From positions 65,314,547-65,378,546 of the forward strand of contig CM060194.1 of the NCBI GenBank assembly GCA_030549335.1: a stretch of DNA of 64,000 bases, in the 5' to 3' direction. A model generated the notes under the pieces. The model was not told where the DNA came from. It did not search any database and worked only from the letters and a program-made list of their open reading frames with translations. The position numbers and the translations under genes are program-made. Positions 28,653 to 42,799 of this stretch are shown here, in pieces. Each line of letters opens with the position of its first letter. Positions within the stretch are counted from its first letter, which is position 1. The stretch comes from Pontederia crassipes (Eukaryota > Streptophyta > Magnoliopsida > Commelinales > Pontederiaceae).

Positions 28653-31600
28653 TTACTTCCAGATTTTCACAAACCTATCATGGCTAGCAGAAGCGACAAA
28701 CCCAGTGACACTGGAAGCAGCCAAGGCAGCGATCACGCCTTGATGTGCGGCAAGAGTCATGGTTTTGTTCTCGGCCATGTCCCAGAGTTCAAGTGACTGC
28801 AGAAAATCAACGATGATTTAGTCTGTCAGAGGTAATATGATGAGACAAGTGTAAAGAATAGGAAAAGAAAATTCAGGATACAAAATGTTGAAGCAGAGAA
28901 TTTACCTCATAACAGCCGATAATAAGCAAAGAAGGATATGTTGGGTGAAAGATACATGAGTAGAACTTCCTCCCACTACAGCTTAAATCATGCATCAGTT
29001 CACCTTCACTTCCAGCACCAACTGACCAAACTCTGACAGAATCCTCGCTAACAGAAGCCAGATACTCACCAGAGGGATTCCAGCATACAGAATCAAGATG
29101 TTTACTGTGACCCTATAATAAACAATCCCATCAATTATAGATGATCAGAAATTGTAGATGCAAATAATACATAAAATAATATATGCAGATATATATACAT
29201 ATGCTTGCTCAAGAAATTCAGCAATCTAAAATCACATCATCAGCTTGCAGCCCAGTACTCAAATAACATGCCCAGACATTTTCCAAATTATAGTTTTAGA
29301 GAAGCAAAGATTATGAAGTGCAAGACAACCTGCAATACATGCCTACGAGCTTGTGTCTCTACATCCAGGATGCATACTGCATTTTCTGCTACTGTAGCAA
29401 GATATCGACCATGACGAGGTTGAAACCTTGCTTGGGAAGTGCCACCCTGAATTACCGAATAAAAAGAGTCGAAGTAATAAGACCCTTGACATTGTAACTA
29501 TCATAGGAACAATGATTTCAACAGAAAGAAAGAATAAACAATCCCCAGGACCAAAGCTTTTAAGAAAATGTAACAGTATTCAATACCTTAAAAACTCTGG
29601 CACAACTGCCATTATTTATACTCCAGTAACGCATTTCTCCATCTCCATCACAGGAGCAAATAAGATCCTCTTTGCTGGGATGAAAGTCCAGAGATAGAAC
29701 AGATGCAGAATGACCCGTAAAAGTGCGAAGTGAGAAACCTGTCTGCAATTTTGGAATCACAGTAAAAGGTTGTTTCCAAAGAGAATAAGTAGTGCCATAA
29801 TCAAGTAATATAATTTTAATGCTGGTTTAGGATATCATTTCTGGATCAATGCTCTCAGAAAAATATAAATATTTTGATCCCTTATGAAGAAAATATTGAA
29901 CTGGAATAGTGAGGTTGGTTAGCAGCAGGTTAGGCATTTAAGATAGGTCAATACCAAAGTTGTTCCTAAGTAATTCCCTCGAACAAATAGTTCTACAATT
30001 TGTACTGACAAAGTTAAAATGGGCTTTACAAAGATAAAAGCCATAGAAGAATATTCAACAAACTTGAAGCACCTAACAAAACAGATGTCCTTGCTCCGGT
30101 TGGTCAATCCTATGATGTGTATAAAGTTACCTCGGTCCTTTAGTTGCTCCTAAAATACTATTCTTTCATTTTTGTTTCCCCTTCTCTTATTTTAATAATA
30201 TCCAATGGGTTCTGGAAATCAGATTCTATATAAGGATAAATTAAAATGTAGTCCATCTTAAAGGAATATGAAGAAAGTAATACTGACATTGTCAGCATCC
30301 CAGACCCTAACAGTCTTGTCAAATGAGGAAGTAGCGAGACGAGACAGGCTTGGACTAAATCTGACATCTGTAATTAGCATTGAATGTTCTTCGAGTGTAG
30401 ATTTTGGCTTCAACGTGTCAGTGTACCACAAAACAGCCTGGACATGGGAAACAATTAAAACATCCAATAAGCATCCAACATCAATTATCATTAACAAAAT
30501 CAAATTTGATTCTTGAATCTGTGTACTCACTGACCTTTTTATCATGGCCTCCAGTAGCAAGTAGTTTCCCATCAGAGGAGAAGTGGCAACAGGTAACCTT
30601 ATTTGTACTAGCATGGGTTACTCCAACCTCAGTAAATGTAAATCCTTGATGGGCATCATTACGAAAAAGGTATAAAAGAGGAATCTAGTCAGTAGAAAAT
30701 AATTCTATCATTAGCAGCACCGGACGTGACGTGTTACACTGAGGAAAATTAAGAAAATACCTTTTCCAGCATCCATTGAGCGACCAGACAAATCTCTTGG
30801 ATCGTTATCATCTTGAGACAAAAATGATTCCACATTGTCATCTAATGTTCCGTCCTCAACAAAGTGATCCATGTCAGCCTGTAAGACAATGGGTTCAATC
30901 ATCCACTACCAGAAGAGCACAATGATCATCATTCTCTTCCTATGGTGACTAGGATATTAAATTATGTCTCTACCAATTGATTAGCTGGAGAAGTTAGAGT
31001 TGCAGCTCCCTCATTGAACACAATCAAAGGCTTAGACGAACTCCCATTATGTTGTAACTGTGACATTGACAACACATCTCCTGGTGTATGAGTAGATGGT
31101 GTTGAGGGTGCTGAACTTGGAGATGGGCCTGCAGTATTAGCTGTTCCTGAACTATTTGCAGGACCTGATGATGAAGGTTGCTTGCGCTTTCGACCACCTT
31201 GATTCTTTGATGCCTGAACAAAATCAGGAAGCAGTTGGTGAAGCAAAGTGAAAATTTTCAGGAAAGTAAGGTGAAATGGTTTTGTTAACTCATTAAAGGA
31301 AGGAGAAGTCAGTCATTCTTGGGTCATACAGAAATGGATAGCTCAGACAATGCCCACTTGTAATGTTTGACTTGTCTAATCAACCAGTAGCTTTAACACA
31401 TTTCGTAGTCTGATAAGATACCACTTTGTACTAGATAGTGGCTGATTAATTAAGTAGTGGGCAGTTAGAAGATACCACTTTGTATTAGTTAGTGGCTGGT
31501 TAAGAAAGTAGTGGGTAGTTAGTTATATTTGTAGTTGTGTTATAGTTATTGTAATTACCTTTGCATATTATAAATACATGCATAGGTTTTAGATTTAGGA

Positions 31601-34600
31601 GAGCCTTTTGAAATGTGTTTATTAGTTATGTAATTGGAGTTTGGTCCACTCCATACGGACTTATGGAGATTTGTCATCTCGAATTGACAAATTATTACTT
31701 GTAATTGTGTTTAAAATTCTTGCATTTTAATTATTAATAATAGTTATCCTAGTTTTATTTTAGTTGTATTTTCAGTTTGTATCAATCGGCATCAGAGTCT
31801 CAAAGATCCTAATAGCAAAGCATAAAGAAGCAACATTCATTCAGGAGAAATCAGCTTTACATATTACAAGTGAAAGCTCATTTCATAAGAAGAAAAGTTG
31901 GCATATTGATTCAAAAATTCCTCTTTTGGCCCAAAGATGGAGTTAAAAGTTTGGAGACTTCAACTACACCCACAGAATAGTATTATTAATTTTCTTTTCT
32001 CCGCCTTGAGAACAAGGCAAAATTTTAGGAGGGGTGTACTCATAAGATACCACTTTTTTAGATAGTGGCTGGATAATTAAGTAGTGGGTAGTTAGAAGAT
32101 ACCACTTTATATTAGTTAGTGGCTAGTTAAGAAAGAGGTGAGTAGCTAGTTATATTTGTAGTTTTGTTATAGTTATTGTACCTACCTTTGCATGTTATAA
32201 ATACATGCATAGGTTTTAGATTTAGGGGAGCCTTTTGAAATGTGTTTATTAGTTATGTAATTGGAGTTTGGTCCATTCCATACGGATTTATGGATATTTG
32301 TCATCTCGAATTGACAAGTTATTACTAGTAATCGTGTTTTAAGATTCTTGCACTTTTACTATTAATCAATGTTGTCAAAATCGCGATTTAACTCGTAGAA
32401 TCGGACGATTTTACGATGTCACCCAAGAAAAACGAGTTGACTCGGAAGAAAAATCGTTTTCACCCAGCACGCGATAAAATCACGTGCTGGCTCATAAAAT
32501 CGGTAGTATCGGCGTCCTGCCAAGTCCACTCGAAACATTTTTTTTCTGTTTCATGAGTTTGTGACTCACCCGATGCCCTAATCAGTTATGTCCCAAAACC
32601 ATCTTCTGCTGTTCGCTGCCTGCTGTTCGTCGCCGCTGCCGGTGCTGTTTGCCGCCATTGCTGCTGCTCGCCGCTGCTGCTGCTCGCTGCTAGTACTGTT
32701 CGACGCTGCTGCTCGCCATCGCTGTTCGGCACATGCCGCAGCTCGCCAGAGCCAGCATTTGTTCGCCCCTCTCTCGCTCCTTCTCCCTCCTCTCTGCATC
32801 TTCCCCCTCTCTCCTCTGTCGCTCCTCCCACCTCTCTCCATCTTCCCTCTCCTCTTCTGCTCACAAGGAGAACCACCGCTCAAGCAGGAGGACGAGACAG
32901 AAAAATGACTCGTCCTCTCTTCTCCTGCAGTCCTTTTTTTTTGTCCACTATTTTTGGGTTTCTGCCAGAAATGCAGTCAGTCTTTTTCCTTTTTTTCTGT
33001 CTACTCAAGACTCTCTGTGGGAGTAGAGAGGATACAGTCTCCTTTTTTTCTGATTTGACAGCAAGAAAAGACTCGTGTAATCTCATGGAGGAGAGAGAAT
33101 GCAGTCTCTTTATTTTATTTTTGGTTCATATTTTTCCATGCTTTTTTTTCTGCTCTTTCACGTAACGTATTGCTAATTTATTAATTATTATAACTTTTTC
33201 AATTAGCCGACCCCACCTAGTGGGATAAGGCTTTGTTGTTGTTGTATTATAACTTTTTCAATTAATTATTATAACTTATTAAATCATAGATGCTTAATCA
33301 TTAATTATTATTAGATTTTCTAAATCATATTGAATAATTAGTTTATAGGTAAATTAGGTTCTAAGCAGAATCAATATTAATTTAATTGAAAATATGATTT
33401 CGGCAGAATCGGACGAGTCGTGCTACGATCTCACGTTTTACGTGTTTACCTAGACTTTCCGTGTCGTCTCCGATTTACGAGTTTGACAACATTGCTATTA
33501 ATAATAGTTATCCTAGTTTTATTTTAGCTGTATTTTCAGTTTGTATCATAGTCCCATCAAAAGCTCCAAAATACTATTGGGCATTTTGTAGTATATAGGT
33601 GTGTGAACAGGTACAGGCAATTCTGTAGTGTAATTCAATAGCAAAGCAGTATAGATCCAATACTATAAACATTTGCACAGAAATTCTGAATCAGAAAGTT
33701 ATATTTGCTGCTAGAAAAGAAAAATGATACGCCACTAATAATGCAAAGGAAGAAATCTTCTCCTCTACCTTTACCTCTTACTAAACTTTTCATCATTCTC
33801 TTCAGCGACTAACTCTAGAAGAATTGTAGCAATTTTTCAGTTTCCATTATTCTCAGTTTTTGTTACATAAGTATGCTTCTTAACCGTATGATCCAAGGAA
33901 GAAATGAAAATTTCTGATATGGCTTCTCTAAATTAAAATTATGGTACCCTTTCAAAAAAAAATTAAAGTTATGGTCAATGTCGATACACATCATCATAGA
34001 CATCTTCCAACAACCTCATCCAATGATAACTACCTCAAAAAAGGAGAGAAAAAGACCGAGGTAGTGGAGATAACTGTCGAATCTTTCTGTCACTAAATAC
34101 ACCAGTCTCTTAACATTGTGAATGAAGTAGAAAGAATATTCAACATACATCTTAAGAAATGTAGGTGTACCTGCCCAGTAGGTTCCTTCAAGGAGTTTGG
34201 CATGCTTCCATCAGCAGTCATGCTCCCATTTCCAGGCTTTTCTTGCTGATCAATTAAGGGATTTGAACTTTGTGATTGCTGACTTGAAAGAGCATGTTGT
34301 TGAAGCTGTTGTTGCTGGCTATTGCTTTGTAACTGAGCTATTTTCTAGAACAGAGAGTAAAGAAGATATGATGAATGAACTGAATGATCATCTAAAAATA
34401 GGCAGGAAAGTAACATATATAATTCTCGGGAAATGAAAATAAAAGCACTACTTCAATGAGATGCAAGAAATGGAAAAAGAAAAATTAGTTTGAGATGCCA
34501 CTCAGCTGCCATAATGAGAAAGCATCACAAAGGGGTATGTCTTGACATTTACTTTCTCTTCCGGGTGTACATACGCGTAAGGGAGAAGAATAGAAAATAG

Positions 34601-37600
34601 AAGTGTTAGCAACTCTACTAATTGTAACAAACTCGGATTTAGATAGTGTTGGTCTCCTCCATTATACTTCATGAAAAAAAAACAGGGCATTGTAAATATA
34701 CTCACATTATATTTTTCTCTCACTACACTATCAAGCAAATGCAAATAGAAAACTAAGGAGAAACATTGCACCTTAAGAAGCATATCAGTATCTCCACGAG
34801 GAATTAAGGGACTTTGAGTTTGTAGGGGAGATCCAATGTTTGGAATGGCATCACCAACACTGTTCAACTGGCCATCTTTCCCAAGAACCATGTTTTTATT
34901 ATTTAATAGCATTCTTAACCTCCTGCCATCAATATCTCCAGCTGATGGAGATGCCATGTTTTGTTGTGCCTGCAGTAATAGTTGCTGTTGGTGCGGGCTG
35001 AGAAATTGAAGCTGAGGGATTGAGTGAGGAGACTGCATAAAAGACTTCTGTTGTAGAAGGCCTGTCCGAAGTTGGTCTAGGCCCTATCAAATTGAAATCA
35101 GAATTATCATTTCCAAAAAATATTGTGCACCGGAAAAGTGCATTCACATAGCAATCTGCCAAACTATATAAACAAGGGTGATCAAAATGCAATATGTCAA
35201 GGACATATGTCATCATTTACAAAATGGAGACTGAAAAATTATATTTGTAAATGAATGAAAATTGCAATAAGAAATGTTTCTTTGAAGATACGAAACAATG
35301 TTTCGTAAAGAATATGAAAACAATACATTTTGATATTACAATTGTAGCAGCACTAGCAGATATTCATTCACGTACATATTACAATGAGACACTGAAAGAT
35401 TCAATATAAATGATATAAGCTTCTGAATGAGATGTACAACAACAAACAACAACAAAACCTTATCCCACTAGGTGGGGTCGGCTACATGGATCATACGACG
35501 TCATTCCGATATTCGTTGATCCATGTTCATGAGATTCGACAGAATTTTACGCTGGCTGTCGGGGCCTAACACAGAACAACGAAACATAGAGCTTCCTCTT
35601 ATGTGGAAACCAGAGGGCACGACAGAAGTGTACTTTATTATGAAAGATTTTTTAAGTAATCCTTTTCTTCTTGAATCCATTCCAAAATGGTTCAATATAT
35701 AGCACTACATTTTACTTATATGTTTAGAAGACATCAAATAGCACATCTGTGGGTTAGCACAACTACCAAAGAAACAAAGGGGAACATGCCCACCAAACTT
35801 TGGCGCACACAACACCCACCCACCCAACACCCCCTTTCCCCCATCCTGGTGCCCTACCTGAATCATGTCTCACTTAGTTTTATCGTCCTATAATTTTGTA
35901 GTAAGCTAATTATAACTGAAATCAAATGGAATGAATGGGGAAATGATAGCCAAGTAAATACTGTTATTAATTCATTTATGTTGAAAATGTCACCGAACTG
36001 GGCGAATAACTTTAACAACCTCTGAAAGCCTTACGTGGAAAAAAAAGAAAGGAATAAAAAAGAAAAAGGAAGGTGTTTCTTCTTTTCTACTGCTAGATAT
36101 CTTTCTTCTGAATGGCAAGCTGTGGAAAAAGAGCCTGCCATCTTTTCTTTTTACTTTAAGGCAACAGTTCGTTTACATGCCATTCTCAGTATGCAACAGT
36201 AAAGATCTCCAAATGCATAAATTCCCTTTGAGCTATCAGCATGCTAGCCAACTAGATCCTCAGGACCTCAGTGATTACAGGTGCAGGGATGAGCAGCATA
36301 GTTGACAGGAGGTAAGAGACAAAAAGATGAGCCTAAATGGTATTTCTTTCTTAGTTGTTTTGGCAATCTTCTCATGGAATGATTTAGGCAAGTATAGTCT
36401 GAATCAGACAATTTGAGCTATTGCTGTTACACTGCTCCTGTGGACCAATTTGGACAAAGAATATGATTCGAAGTGGATTTATCAATTCATTGAGGGAATC
36501 TAATGTGAGGTCTGGCAGCTCTGAATAAAATAAGCTGTCTCTATCCGGAATTTCCAGATTCTCAAAACTTTGTGTCATGGTTCTAGACAAGCAAAAAACC
36601 CTCAGGTAGACAGGCTAGTGAAATCATCCAGGTCGCTGGAATCTGTGTATTGGCAGATTTAGGAAATCAAACTGTACTTCAATATTCTTTCTTTTACAAT
36701 AAATCTACCACTAATCTGAATCTAAGACTTAGGACCTCACTTCAAAATGTAATGAAGTACAACTTACGGTAAGAGGCCAGCCTTTTAAAGTCAGATTGCT
36801 TGCAGACTGATTAGATCCTGCTGAGAAAACAGCCAATGTCAGTTCATGAATTCTGATGAATATTAAGCTATCGCAAAGAGTCAGCATGGACACTATTGCT
36901 GGGTGCATTTCAAGGTAGCAAAAGATATGAAAAACAAGATATAGAATACAAAATAAGCATTCAACACAATAACTGGTACGAGCAGGGAGAAATAAATACA
37001 AACAAACAAATAACAATAAATTTATTGCTTGACAGTTTAAAACCCCCCTGACAACTCGAGTTGTTTTAGTACCTGGAACTCCGATAAGTGATCCATCAGC
37101 ACCTGAGGCTCTGGAATTCAGAATCATATTAACTTCATTCTTAGTGTCCTGCTGAAATGACATAACAAGTTAAAAAGAAATAGTAACAGATGCCAAAGAA
37201 AAATCGTGGAACTTCTGTTTGAAATACTTGTGCTGGTCCAGGAACTTGTTGGTTCCTAGATTGAACTTGCTGCAAAGGTCCTCCTGGACCACCATTTGAT
37301 CCATGCAAGACATGCCTGAATCAGAAAACAATTTCAAATAACTATTAAAGGACACCTATAAATATATGCACATCCATAAACAAGTGCCTGTGAATGCTTT
37401 TTTTTTTTAGGAGAGTGCCTGTTAATGCTTGTCTTGTCAAATGACTGAATGTACACATATCAATGTGCAAATTACACAAGTTAATAATCTGTATGGGCAT
37501 ATTAATATCTCTTAAACATGGTGAGTACAGGACACAATACAAATGCAGGTGACAATACTAAGTCCAGTGTAACGCATAGACCTTGAAGGCTGTCCAGGAG

Positions 37601-39525
37601 TTGCAGTTGGTTTCAGCATTGAAACAGGATTTGAATCCATCAGTTGACCAACATTTTCACCAAATCTTTGCTGCTGCTGCTGCTGCTGTTGCTGCTGCAT
37701 ATGTACAAATGGGAAAGATAAATTAACTATGGTAATGCCTTATAAAGGGAAAAATATGTTTCGTTACATAATAACACCTTCATTGATGCCTCATCGAGCT
37801 CTCTTTGAACAGGCAATTTCAGTCTTTCCTCATACATTTTTGTTGCCAAGGCATTAGCAGCTCCAGGATTCTGGCGCAACAATGAATCTGTACCTACAAT
37901 TCCATTGGCATTACCATTTAGAAGATGTGCCCCATCTCTACGTTGGGTCTGCTGTTGCTGCTGCTGTTGTGCCTGACGTTGTAGCAACAACTGTTGCATT
38001 TGTATTTGCTGCTGTTGTTGCTGCTGCTGTTGTTGTTGCTGTTGTTGTTGAAGTGGTTGCTGCTGTTGTTGTTCTCTAGCTTTCGTGAGTTGAGTCTGCC
38101 ATTCATATCCAAGTGGTAGACTTTAGTTCAACATGGAATTAGGACAACCGCATTAGCATAAAGTATATAATAAACTTGTGATTGATGGGATACATGATAA
38201 AAGATAATACAAAGGATTGTTGTTCAATGTGAACTTAATAATAACAGTAGAGAATAACTTTTAAATTAAAGTTGTAAGTGAAAATCAAACACAACGCACA
38301 CTAAATAAAACAATAAAGATCAAGTTTAATTAGCCATCTTTGCAAACAGCAGGAGGATAACCTTGGTCACCAGAAAAGCATTATCAGTTGTTTCACCCAT
38401 GTATTAATTAGCTCTGTTACTACAAAATTGACTCCAGTAACCACGTAGGAAATCATAACATCTTGGAGCAAGAAAGTTGTTCAATAAACAATAGTATCAG
38501 CACAGACTGGCAGAAGCTGTGTAACTTGTATCAAATCTGAAAACAGAATGTCAAGATTACAAAGAGAACAGTAAAGGATACCTCAATGTATGAGGACGCA
38601 ACCTCAGAGTGTTTCTCATTCGTTCTTGCAATGAATATGTCCCAGAAAACAGACCACCATTCAAAAAGAAAACCACCCGGAGCATCAATTGCTGATACCA
38701 CAGAGTTCAAAATATGAGCATCAACATTCAGAGCAAAGGCAGAAACTTAAAAGCAGCGCATCAGAGATGGAGGGCAGCAATCACCTGCTCCTCATAATCT
38801 CTTTGCAACTTACCAACTGGATCTGAAGACACCTTCCCTTCAGCTTGAAATGCACTAGCAGTCGCATGCAAGTTCCTCTTGATAAAGTAATCGTGAATAT
38901 AAACGTCCAGCCTGTGTCATGTTCCATAACGAGCCCAACACAATAAGCCACAGCATTAAATCCCCTGCAATGAGCAGGGACTAAACCGCACAAAACGTAA
39001 AGAACTACATATGAAAAGAAATGGACGGCAAGCGATATTAATTACTCATTTCATCCAACATAAATAACAAACTCGAGTAGCACTCGTCCCAGAAACCAAA
39101 CCAATCAAAGAATATGTACTGAAATTACCCAAGATTTATGCTTTTTGAATTGGACATTGGTAAAATTTTAGGGAAGGCTACAACTTCAAAGCAACAGTCA
39201 GAAAGGTGTTTTCTTTCCGAAACCCTAACAACTATCATCTAACATTCTACTTCTCAATCTAGGAAATGGCAATGCAAACAGCAAAAGGAAAAAAAACGAA
39301 GACGAAGCAATTTAAGCAAAGCAATCGGTTAAGCTTTCACAGCTCAGAGAGACACACTTAAGGAAAGAAGAAGAAAAAGATTTTGTTCTGTTGCAGGAAT
39401 TAGGTGATTCTGGCGATCATTGACCATCTTAGCACACGAACATCTTCACGGACAAGACGGAGAAGTAAATGGAAATAATGCAGAGAGGAATACATCTTAT
39501 CAGCTTCCCAGTTGGTCTGTGACAT
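28653..39525 (-). CDS. LUG: LEUNIG-type transcriptional co-repressor (LUFS + WD40)
   Basis: Eighteen exons join in frame to 880 aa: 39494-39525, 38814-38911, 38582-38691, 37778-38095, 37582-37694, 37228-37315, 37073-37151, 36768-36817, 34772-35083, 34171-34344, 30974-31213, 30761-30905, 30535-30644, 30288-30437, 29587-29742, 29330-29446, 28906-29112, 28653-28796. The first three exons encode the LUFS/LisH domain ([52 protein letters not shown]) that binds SEUSS. Then come Gln-rich stretches, the [20 protein letters not shown] linker, and from about residue 590 seven WD40 repeats ending [14 protein letters not shown]. Order and length follow Arabidopsis LEUNIG. This nuclear Groucho/Tup1-like protein is recruited by DNA-binding partners to repress genes such as AGAMOUS. 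The conserved MSQTNW start was chosen; an in-frame ATG lies 36 codons upstream at 39633. No break was seen. Confidence 0.93.
32367..33494. mobile_element. hAT-like non-autonomous DNA transposon, 1,128 bp
   Basis: It has near-perfect 13-bp terminal inverted repeats: CAATGTTGTCAAA at the left and the reverse complement (TTTGACAACATTG) at the right. They are flanked by a perfect 8-bp target duplication CTATTAAT at 32359-32366 and 33495-33502. The YARNG-type end and the 8-bp duplication are hAT hallmarks. Subterminal GATTTTACGATGTCAC and ACGATCTCACGTTTTACGTG text is partly complementary between the ends. The interior is a GCTGCTGC-rich patch (32600-32760) and C/T-rich text with open frames on both strands, none resembling a transposase. 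It inserted into the 3' LTR of the TRIM-like element. Confidence 0.88.
33206..33245 (+). mobile_element. 40-bp SINE tail with 19-bp target duplication
   Basis: ATTATAACTTTTTCAATTA at 33187-33205 is repeated exactly at 33246-33264. The 40-bp insert between them begins GCCGACCCCACCTAGTGGG and ends in a TTG tail: the last 40 bases of the Au-like SINE. It is nested in the hAT-like element. Confidence 0.92.
33946..33959 (+). mobile_element. 14-bp poly(A) insert with 16-bp target duplication
   Basis: AAATTAAAATTATGGT (33930-33945) is followed by ACCCTTTCAAAAAA and by AAATTAAAGTTATGGT (33960-33975); the duplications differ by one base. It lies in a LEUNIG intron. Confidence 0.65.
35437..35574 (-). 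mobile_element. Au-like SINE, near full length, in a LEUNIG intron
   Basis: It begins with CAACAACAAACAACAACAAA (reverse-complemented TTG tail), then the CCCACTAGGTGGGGTCGGC core, the ATGGATCATACGACG block, and GCTGGCTGTCGGGGCCTAAC at the head. It lies in the intron between exons 9 and 8 coordinates (35084-36767) and is antisense to the window but in the same direction as the gene. Confidence 0.85.
37400..37413 (-). mobile_element. 14-bp poly(T) insert with 17-bp target duplication
   Basis: AGTGCCTGTGAATGCTT (37383-37399) is followed by a T run plus AGGAG and then AGTGCCTGTTAATGCTT (37414-37430), with one mismatch between the duplications. It lies in the LEUNIG intron between exons 5 and 6. 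Confidence 0.65.
37640..38095 (-). repeat. CAG/CAA repeats encoding LEUNIG polyglutamine
   Basis: Mixed CAA and CAG codons in the start of exon 5 (about 37669-37694) and in exon 4 (37930-38075) encode runs of Gln broken by Pro-Leu and Ile-Gln-Met. On the plus strand they appear as GCTGTTGTTG runs and create spurious Val/Ala-rich frames. Confidence 0.9.
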
Positions 39526-39829
39526 GGTTTGCAATCGTTTCGATTCCTCCTTCCCCGCGGCGCGAAAAAAGGGCGTTGAATCACCCACCAAACCCAAGCC
39601 TGAGTGCTTTCTCCTCTTTCGAGTTCGGAGCAAAAGCTTCCTTCCTCGGATCGTCGGCGTCCAGAGTAGCTACTGCAACTTCCCTTCTACTATATCGTCC
39701 CTCGCATCTTTGCTTTGATGATGCAAGGGCGAACCCTAGATGGCGAAGCAGTAGAGAAAGCGAGAAGACAGAGACGAGGAATAGAAAACAAAAATCTTTC
39801 ATGTAAGAGATTATTATAGTATTTACTAT

Positions 39830-42724
<2,895 letters not shown>

Positions 42725-42799
42725 AATGACAGTGACATTTTTTTTTTTGAAAAGCAAACTTAAGCATTAATTTGAAAATTGAAAGTCCTGATACATCAT

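Larger units (their letters stand above)
31411..33548. mobile_element. TRIM-like non-coding LTR element with a nested insertion
   Basis: The 5' LTR is 31411-31784 (374 bp, TGATA...TATCA). The 3' LTR spans 32040-33548 and is split by a 1,128-bp DNA element; without it the LTR is 373 bp. The internal part is only 255 bp. It starts with text like a tRNA-iMet primer site (GGCATCAGAGTCT) and ends in a purine-rich AGGAGGGG tract. A 5-bp target duplication TAGTC lies at 31406-31410 and 33549-33553. It carries no genes and needs another element's enzymes. It sits in the LEUNIG intron between exons 10 and 11. The LTRs differ by several percent by eye, so it is not recent. Confidence 0.9.

Noticed and set aside
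32588-33165. Open frames on both strands inside the hAT-like element
   Set aside because: Triplet-rich and pyrimidine-rich composition explains them. No transposase or other domain is visible.
37882-38079. Val/Ala-rich plus-strand frame
   Set aside because: Antisense of the LEUNIG polyglutamine codons.
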